Positions 58,565 through 64,000 of a DNA stretch of 64,000 nucleotides are shown here, one piece after another. The stretch is from NCBI RefSeq assembly GCF_048571275.1, contig NZ_CP182357.1, positions 1,240,001-1,304,000 of the forward strand, written 5' to 3'. Under the pieces are notes generated by a model. That model did no database searches and was not told the origin of the DNA. It saw nothing but the letters and a program-made list of their open reading frames with translations. Both the position numbers and the translations under genes were made by a program. The stretch comes from Marinarcus sediminis (GTDB lineage Bacteria; Campylobacterota; Campylobacteria; Campylobacterales; Arcobacteraceae). How positions within the stretch are numbered: the stretch's first letter is position 1; the number at the start of each line of letters is the position of its first letter.

Positions 58565-60580
58565 TTAAATGCTGGCTTTAATTGACTCTAAGTCCTCAAT
58601 CTTTTGAAGATATTGGCTTCGTTTGGATTGGACAAATTCAATCTGTTTTGCATTGATGTCCAAATATTGTTCTTTAGAGTATTTGATGATTTTAAAGAGG
58701 TAATTTCGTTTTGAGGTTAAAAAGTCCTCAATCTTTTCAAACCCAAAATTGGCTTTGAGTTTGGTGAGAATTTCATCTTCTCTTGGGTGATAAATGGGAA
58801 ACTTTCTGGGCTCTTTTTCATACAAGGCAATTGAGTCTGCAATTTGTTGTTCAAAGTGTGCAATGGTGGCTTGTGTGGTTTGGATATAGCTGTAACTCAA
58901 AGCGCCATTAAAATAAGCAAACTTTTTCTTTAAGGCCGATATGTTTTCCAAAATGGCTCGATGATAATTTCTTAAAATATTTTCATACGCTTTTGCTGCA
59001 AAGTGTCGAGTAATTGAAAACTCTGAATCTGAAGAGATCTCTCGGTGTTTTTTAATCAACTCATAAGGCTCTTGCCATCGCTGTACTTTATGTTTTAATA
59101 CACGATAGACATTTCTAAATGCTTCATCAGAATCAATTTGCACTTGTTTCAAATCTCTAATGGTTCGTTTAAACATTTTATCAATGGTTTGATCATCGTA
59201 GAAAAGGCTTTTATACACATTGTCTGAATCAATCCAATAGGTTTCATATTCAATACGTTCGTATTTGTCTTTGCTTAAAAATGAACTCTTTTCTTCATAT
59301 CGATAGGCTTTTTGTTTTTTGATATTTTTATAGGTTTCATTGGCCATTTTTTCCATGATGGCACCTAAGGCATTATAAATAGTAAACAGCTCTTTTGAGT
59401 AGGTTTTATGGATGTTATCAAATCCTGTTAATATCTCCTCTTCACTGCTTTTTAATATATCGGACAGACTGTTAAAAACCCCAATGATGGTCTCATACTC
59501 TTTGATTAAAATATCACAAAAGCTTCGTAAATCTTTTTTAATGGCAAACTCTTTGGCCTCTGCAGCTTGTGGGCGTATGGTATTTTCAATAAAATCAAGC
59601 ACTTCTTGAATATTGGACTCTTTAATGAGTTTGGTATTGTCGCTTGCATCACTGTTCTTGATTCGATTGATTTCATCTTTGTAGTGTTTGAATTTTGCAT
59701 CAAAGAAGTGCAAATCTTCAACATCGTTTTCCCGTAAATCTTTTTTAAACTCTTCGACAATTTTGTTGTACTCTGTGGTGATTAAAATATCTTGTTCTAA
59801 AGCTCTTGCTTTCAGTGCCATTTTTGCAGAAATGGGTGTGACTTGTGCAAAATATTTTGAGAATCTCTCTTTGATGTACTGGGTGGTAGTTTCAACTTGT
59901 TCGGGGGTAAATTTATCTTTTTGGTTTAAGACGCACAAAGATTTGTTTTTGAAGTTTTCCATGTACTCATCTAACACTTCTGCTTCACTCATTTTTCCTG
60001 CATTATCAATGAGTGTTAACCAGATAATACCGCCGACATCTCTTAACACTTTTCTTGTGGTTTCTGTGTCATGTTGGCTTTGTGAATTTAATCCTGGGGT
60101 ATCAACAAATGAAATATCTTTTAAAATATCCATGGGAGCATAAAGCGTTAAATACTTAATTTCATCCATCTCTTTTTGTCGTTGATCCGTAAATGCTGCA
60201 ATGTTTTCAATGCTGTGGTACTCTTCTGCACCTGATTTATAGGTGATTTTGAGTTTATACTCTTCCCCATAATTAATAAAGTTTACTTTTGACGTAACGG
60301 GTGTAATTCCAGTTGGAAGAATGTTTCGTGAAAGTAAGGCATTTAAGAAAGTTGATTTACCTGCAGAAAATTGACCCGTAATGGCTACTTCCATTGGGTA
60401 TCTGGCTCGTCTGATTTGTTTGTCTAAAATGGCTTCCAATCGTGAAGAGGGCAAAAATTTTGGATCAAGCAGTGCAGCTCTGACTTTTTTGATCTCTCCG
60501 ACTAATCCTTCTTCAAATACTTCCTCTTTTTTGGCATAGGCAGTTTTAAACTCTTTAACAAAATTGCTTAAGATACTCAT
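58565..60580 (-). CDS. Dynamin-like GTPase (Cj0411/Cj0412-type partner)
   Basis: 671 residues. GTPase motifs: GQFSAGKST (69-77), DTPG (160-163), NQKD (219-222). The remaining 450 residues are long helices of a dynamin-type neck, trunk and membrane-binding tip. Bacterial dynamin pairs of Campylobacter form hetero-oligomers that tether or remodel membranes. It shares four bases with its partner gene. Confidence 0.9.
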   Translation of the reverse strand: MSILSNFVKEFKTAYAKKEEVFEEGLVGEIKKVRAALLDPKFLPSSRLEAILDKQIRRARYPMEVAITGQFSAGKSTFLNALLSRNILPTGITPVTSKVNFINYGEEYKLKITYKSGAEEYHSIENIAAFTDQRQKEMDEIKYLTLYAPMDILKDISFVDTPGLNSQSQHDTETTRKVLRDVGGIIWLTLIDNAGKMSEAEVLDEYMENFKNKSLCVLNQKDKFTPEQVETTTQYIKERFSKYFAQVTPISAKMALKARALEQDILITTEYNKIVEEFKKDLRENDVEDLHFFDAKFKHYKDEINRIKNSDASDNTKLIKESNIQEVLDFIENTIRPQAAEAKEFAIKKDLRSFCDILIKEYETIIGVFNSLSDILKSSEEEILTGFDNIHKTYSKELFTIYNALGAIMEKMANETYKNIKKQKAYRYEEKSSFLSKDKYERIEYETYWIDSDNVYKSLFYDDQTIDKMFKRTIRDLKQVQIDSDEAFRNVYRVLKHKVQRWQEPYELIKKHREISSDSEFSITRHFAAKAYENILRNYHRAILENISALKKKFAYFNGALSYSYIQTTQATIAHFEQQIADSIALYEKEPRKFPIYHPREDEILTKLKANFGFEKIEDFLTSKRNYLFKIIKYSKEQYLDINAKQIEFVQSKRSQYLQKIEDLESIKASI

Positions 60581-62916
60581 GATTTAAGTCCTTTGTTAAT
60601 AAGTTCAAGTCGTTTGATTTTTTTGTGCAACTCAAGGGTCATACTCTCTTTGTTTTTTTCATTCTCTTCAAAGGTTTTGATTCGATTTTGAAGTGATTTT
60701 TCATCTTTTTGCAGTTTCTGTTCAAAAACAACCAGTGGCTCTTGAAGCTCTTTAAAAAAGTTTTCTGTCAATGAAATGGCAAGGCTGTTGGTTTTTTCTT
60801 TGATGTTTGATTCAATGGGTTCAAACTCATCTTTGATATATTTTTCAATATTTCTGTCGAGTTCACTGAGTTTATTGGCTTTACTGTTTGAGACTTCATT
60901 GACTATTTTTGTAATTAAGACCTCATTTGAAGTGGTTAAAAAGCCTGTTTTAAAATCGTCTTGAAAGAAACCTCTGGCATCAAAATTATCATTTTTATGC
61001 CCTAATGTAAAGCCAAAATCGTGATATTTTTGTTCACAAATTTCACCAATATCTTGGGATTTTTTGATGAATTTATACCGATAATCTCGGATTATATCAA
61101 TGATTCCATCTTTTATTGCGGTCTCAATTATGGTCTTGATTCTTGAACTTGCAGGTTTCTTTTTGGTTTTTTCATAGGAGTATCGCACATCATTAAAGAC
61201 TCTTTGTTTAATGAGTGTTTGCAAATCTAAGAGTTCATTAATAATAAAAGTTTCAAGTGTTTCAATGTAGTTTTTTGCTTCATTTTTATACACGTGAATG
61301 TCTTCTCTCATGGCTTGGAATATTTTTTCATTGGTGTTTTTGGTGTTATTAAACTCTTCTAAATCGGCCTCTAACTCCTCTTTTGACTTAGAGAGTAAAA
61401 TGATTTCATAATTGAGTGATTTTAACTCTTTGGTGATGCTTTTAAAAAGTTTTGCTTTGGCGGATTTTATGATCAGCTCTGATTTACTTGAATGTGTTCC
61501 AAAAAGGGTCTCATTAAGATAGTTTTCAATCTCCAAAATACCGGTATCTTCAATTTTAAACCCCGCATCTAAAGCTTCTTGTTCACGTCCTGTTCTGTGC
61601 AGAAGTGCCATTTTCCCAGAGATGGGAATAAATTTAATGGTATTTAAAATGTAATCGAGTTTGCTGTCTTTGTTTTGTGCTTTGAGTTGTTGTTCAATAG
61701 AGGCTTTGGTGTAATCAATCACCTCTTGAAGCTCTTGCTGTGAAACAGTATCTGCGCGTGTGATGACAATTAAAAGTTTTGAAATATTTTGATAGAGCAG
61801 GGCATCGATGATAAACTCAACATCTTTGAGTGTAGCACTTTGTGATACATTCATTAAATGCAACATTAAATCACATTGTGCCAAATACTCTTTGGTAATC
61901 TCTTCTCTTTGAATTACAGGGTCATCAAGCCCTGGTGTATCTACGATTTCAATGCCATTGGCCAAAAAATCTAAGTTGGATTTGAGTTCTACATATTTGA
62001 CCAAGTTACACTTTTTACCGCTGGCTTCTGCTGAAGTATAAAGCGCCAATTGGTTGATATCTACATCATCTGATTTGGATTCGTCTTGGATATATGCGTT
62101 GAGTTCATCCCCAAAAATGGATTGGGTCTCTTTGACAAATTGGGCAATTGATTCAAGTTCTTGACCACTTCTGATGATTTTATTCCACTCTTGGGTATTC
62201 CAGAAAAATACTTTTGCACTGGGTTGATTATCATACTTTACTATGGTTAAATTTGCGGTCTCAGGTACAACAGCACTGCCTAAAATCTCTTTCCCCATAA
62301 GGGCATTCAGCATGGTAGATTTACCGGCATTCATCACCCCAGTAATTCCAATTGAGAATTTTTGATTGTTGATATACTCTGAAGTTTCATCAAGTTCTGT
62401 TTTATACTCATTAGAATTAAAACAACTGTGCAGTTCACGAATAAGCTGTTCAATTTCATCTTTGTGTTCTTGAAACGATTTTGTGTTGTGAGTTATGGTT
62501 GAACCAAATGACTCTTGCTCTTGGGCATATTCCACTTCCGTTGGATCAAACAAAGACATGAGTTTAGTGTAATTGGCTTCATTGATGATCTCTTGATCTT
62601 TAAGATAAGTAAAGGCTTTATTGAGCTTTTCTATATCCTCTTTTTGAGTATCTTTACTGATTGCATCTAAAAGTCCATGTTGCAGTTGATTTAAGTCATT
62701 GAGATTGTGAGGTGCTTTATCTGAAATTTGTTCGATTAAAACTTTAAATGAATTAAGTGTGATAAAATTTTGTGCATCTTTTCGTGTGGGACACAGCGCC
62801 AATGCTGCAATGTCAAAAAAATCTTTATGCATTTTTCGTTTGGTGGTGTTAAAAGATGTGGTTTTATCTATTTGTATACCATGATAGAGCAAAAAGTAAT
62901 CATTGGCTAAGTTCAT
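60577..62916 (-). CDS. Dynamin-like GTPase, larger partner
   Basis: 779 residues from the ATG at 62916, preceded by GGAGAG; a longer frame to 62976 has no ribosome site. GTPase motifs: GVMNAGKST (193-201), DTPGLDD and a G4-like TRAD. An N-terminal domain of about 190 residues precedes the G domain, and helical bundles follow. Translationally coupled with the 671-residue partner. Confidence 0.9.
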   Translation of the reverse strand: MNLANDYFLLYHGIQIDKTTSFNTTKRKMHKDFFDIAALALCPTRKDAQNFITLNSFKVLIEQISDKAPHNLNDLNQLQHGLLDAISKDTQKEDIEKLNKAFTYLKDQEIINEANYTKLMSLFDPTEVEYAQEQESFGSTITHNTKSFQEHKDEIEQLIRELHSCFNSNEYKTELDETSEYINNQKFSIGITGVMNAGKSTMLNALMGKEILGSAVVPETANLTIVKYDNQPSAKVFFWNTQEWNKIIRSGQELESIAQFVKETQSIFGDELNAYIQDESKSDDVDINQLALYTSAEASGKKCNLVKYVELKSNLDFLANGIEIVDTPGLDDPVIQREEITKEYLAQCDLMLHLMNVSQSATLKDVEFIIDALLYQNISKLLIVITRADTVSQQELQEVIDYTKASIEQQLKAQNKDSKLDYILNTIKFIPISGKMALLHRTGREQEALDAGFKIEDTGILEIENYLNETLFGTHSSKSELIIKSAKAKLFKSITKELKSLNYEIILLSKSKEELEADLEEFNNTKNTNEKIFQAMREDIHVYKNEAKNYIETLETFIINELLDLQTLIKQRVFNDVRYSYEKTKKKPASSRIKTIIETAIKDGIIDIIRDYRYKFIKKSQDIGEICEQKYHDFGFTLGHKNDNFDARGFFQDDFKTGFLTTSNEVLITKIVNEVSNSKANKLSELDRNIEKYIKDEFEPIESNIKEKTNSLAISLTENFFKELQEPLVVFEQKLQKDEKSLQNRIKTFEENEKNKESMTLELHKKIKRLELINKGLKS

Positions 62917-62950
62917 ATTCTCTCCGTATAAAGCAATTGAGTATAAATAT

Positions 62951-63029
62951 AAAAAGTTAATCACCCAAGGAGGCAATTAACTTTTTATACTCTTTTAATA
63001 AAGTCATACGAAGGAAAATCCTTCGTATG
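62951..63029 (-). terminator. Two stem-loops after frdB
   Basis: CATACGAAGGA / TCCTTCGTATG (63005-63015 / 63019-63029), loop aaa, a perfect 11-base stem just past the frdB stop; and AAAAAGTTAAT / ATTAACTTTTT (62951-62961 / 62976-62986), with TTTTT at its outer end in minus orientation. Together they end the fumarate reductase operon before the dynamin promoter. Confidence 0.75.
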
Positions 63030-63035
63030 GTGTGA

Positions 63036-63767
63036 TTATCTTAACGCGACTAATTGTCTTCGTAAGTAAGCAATTTTATTTTGTAGTGGTAAATGTTTTG
63101 GACAGTGATCTTCACATGCCATTAATGACATACACCCAAAAATTCCATTGTCATCACCGACTAATTCATAAAAATCATCCGCCGTTCTGTTGTCGTGTGG
63201 ATCCACTTCAAATCTTGCTACTCTGTTAAGTCCAACTGGTCCTACAAAGTCTGGTCTCATAAGTACTGTTCCACAAGAAGCAACACAAATTCCACACTCA
63301 ATACATCTGTCTAATTCAAATGTTTGATCGGCAATATCTGGATCGATTTTTTCTTCTAATTTGCTGATATCTGGTTTATGATTTGTATGAACCCATGATT
63401 CCACTCTTTTAGACATGGCATCCATCCATTTACCTGTATTAACCGATAAATCTTTGATCAATTCAAATGCAGGCATTGGCATAAGTGTCAATTTCCCTTC
63501 TGGATAGTTTGCAATAAGTGTTCTACAAGCAAGAGTAGGTTTACCATTAACAACCATACCACAAGAACCACAAATACCAGCTCTACAAACGAAATCAAAC
63601 GACAAATCTGCATCTAACTCTTCTCTGATTTTTGATAAGGCAATAAACAGAGTCATCCCTGGAGTCTCTTCTAATTTGTAGTCAACAAAGTGTGGTTTTG
63701 AAACCGCACTTTTAGGATTGAACTTAAGTACTGAAATGGTTATTTCTCTACCTTTAGGTGTGCTCAT
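63036..63767 (-). CDS. frdB: Fumarate reductase iron-sulfur subunit
   Basis: A 243-residue electron-transfer subunit. [2Fe-2S] ligands Cys61, 66, 69, 81 (CRAGICGSCG); [4Fe-4S] ligands within CIECGICVASC (Cys155, 158, 161); [3Fe-4S] ligands among Cys165, 212, 218 and 222. Shape and order match Wolinella/Campylobacter FrdB of menaquinol:fumarate reductase. It shares one base with frdA. Serves anaerobic respiration and/or reversible succinate oxidation. Confidence 0.92.
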   Translation of the reverse strand: MSTPKGREITISVLKFNPKSAVSKPHFVDYKLEETPGMTLFIALSKIREELDADLSFDFVCRAGICGSCGMVVNGKPTLACRTLIANYPEGKLTLMPMPAFELIKDLSVNTGKWMDAMSKRVESWVHTNHKPDISKLEEKIDPDIADQTFELDRCIECGICVASCGTVLMRPDFVGPVGLNRVARFEVDPHDNRTADDFYELVGDDNGIFGCMSLMACEDHCPKHLPLQNKIAYLRRQLVALR

Positions 63768-64000
63768 TATTTATCTCCTGCTCTTTCGTTTAGTTCTTTG
63801 TAGTTCATAGGTAAATCAAATGGCATTAATGTATGTTGGATTTCATGTCTGTTTTTACCTTCTGCTTGCATTTTTTCAGTTATTTCATCAACTTCTGCTT
63901 GTCGTTTTGCAGAATCTTCATGCTCAATGATCATACCTTTAGCTCCATAACCTCTGAATGCTGGTGGCATTTCCATGGTCATAATATCCAATGGTTGATA
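63767..64000 (-). CDS. frdA: Fumarate reductase flavoprotein subunit, C-terminal end (partial)
   Basis: The frame is open to the window edge; 77 C-terminal residues are visible (EMPPAFRGYGAKG and LNERAGDK at the end), matching the tail of Campylobacterota FrdA. The rest, with FAD site and active site, is outside the window. Upstream partner of frdB in the frdCAB-type operon. Confidence 0.88.
   Translation of the reverse strand, partial: YQPLDIMTMEMPPAFRGYGAKGMIIEHEDSAKRQAEVDEITEKMQAEGKNRHEIQHTLMPFDLPMNYKELNERAGDK

Noticed and set aside
62917..62976. Longer N-terminus for the large dynamin-like protein
   Set aside because: No ribosome site before 62976, whereas GGAGAG precedes the ATG at 62916.
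1..64000. CRISPR arrays, rRNA and tRNA genes
   Set aside because: No regularly spaced identical repeats and no cloverleaf with a T-loop GTTCGAATC-type box were seen; the repeats found are attC sites, terminators and dispersed elements.

Overview
The window is AT-rich, gene-dense bacterial chromosome, most likely from a marine or aquatic Arcobacter-like member of the Campylobacterota. This rests on several gene types: histidine kinases with an HQWRQPL phospho-acceptor box, a Wolinella/Campylobacter-type frdAB, a paired dynamin-like GTPase locus resembling Campylobacter Cj0411/Cj0412, promoters recognisable mainly by a -10 box, and the AcnD/PrpF version of the methylcitrate cycle. No rRNA, tRNA or CRISPR array was seen. 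The family-level assignment is inference.

Layout, left to right. 1-8 kb is housekeeping: the mutY 3' end, a FIST-domain protein with a histidine kinase, murI-dnaX, a Dsb-like oxidoreductase, hemC and a cysteine hydrolase. 8.0-11.3 kb holds a two-gene unit that looks like LuxP plus a LuxQ-type sensor, in which the periplasmic AI-2 receptor is matched to an Arcobacter-style PAS/HQWRQP kinase. 11.4-17.5 kb is the propionate (2-methylcitrate) operon prpB-prpC-acnD-prpF on the minus strand, divergent from a probable regulator. 17.6-28.6 kb is accessory: several small regulator/target modules (two TetR, one MarR, one AraC, one ECF sigma), each with a visible palindromic operator or a small partner gene, plus transporters and an EF-hand protein. 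28.7-33.7 kb carries recQ and a copper operon (copZ-arsR-copA).

34.1-38.1 kb is the most unusual segment: five genes on the minus strand, four of them followed by a well-formed integron attC site and the fifth by a degenerate one. In the first four cassettes the seven bases at the cassette start are the exact reverse complement of the R'' box of that cassette's own attC, and the fifth matches at 6 of 7. No integrase lies in the window, so this is an integrase-less cassette array (CALIN). It is flanked by two different elements with inverted-repeat ends (33.7-34.07 and 38.1-38.35 kb). Further partial copies of the left element lie at 26.0-26.3 and 28.6 kb.

38.5-50.3 kb is a mix of small metabolic and regulatory genes: methyltransferase, tautomerase, truncated globin, NUDIX, thioesterase, a diguanylate cyclase with two substrate-binding-protein-like sensors, two Fe(II)/2-oxoglutarate oxygenases, an M42-like peptidase, two paralogous tiny proteins of unknown function, a cysteine-rich exported protein and an L,D-transpeptidase. 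50.4-64 kb contains an aldehyde dehydrogenase/acetolactate-synthase pair, a YgjP-like metalloprotease, a third HQWRQP kinase with a double-Cache sensor, nhaA, the dynamin pair, and the end of the fumarate reductase operon (frdB and the 3' end of frdA).
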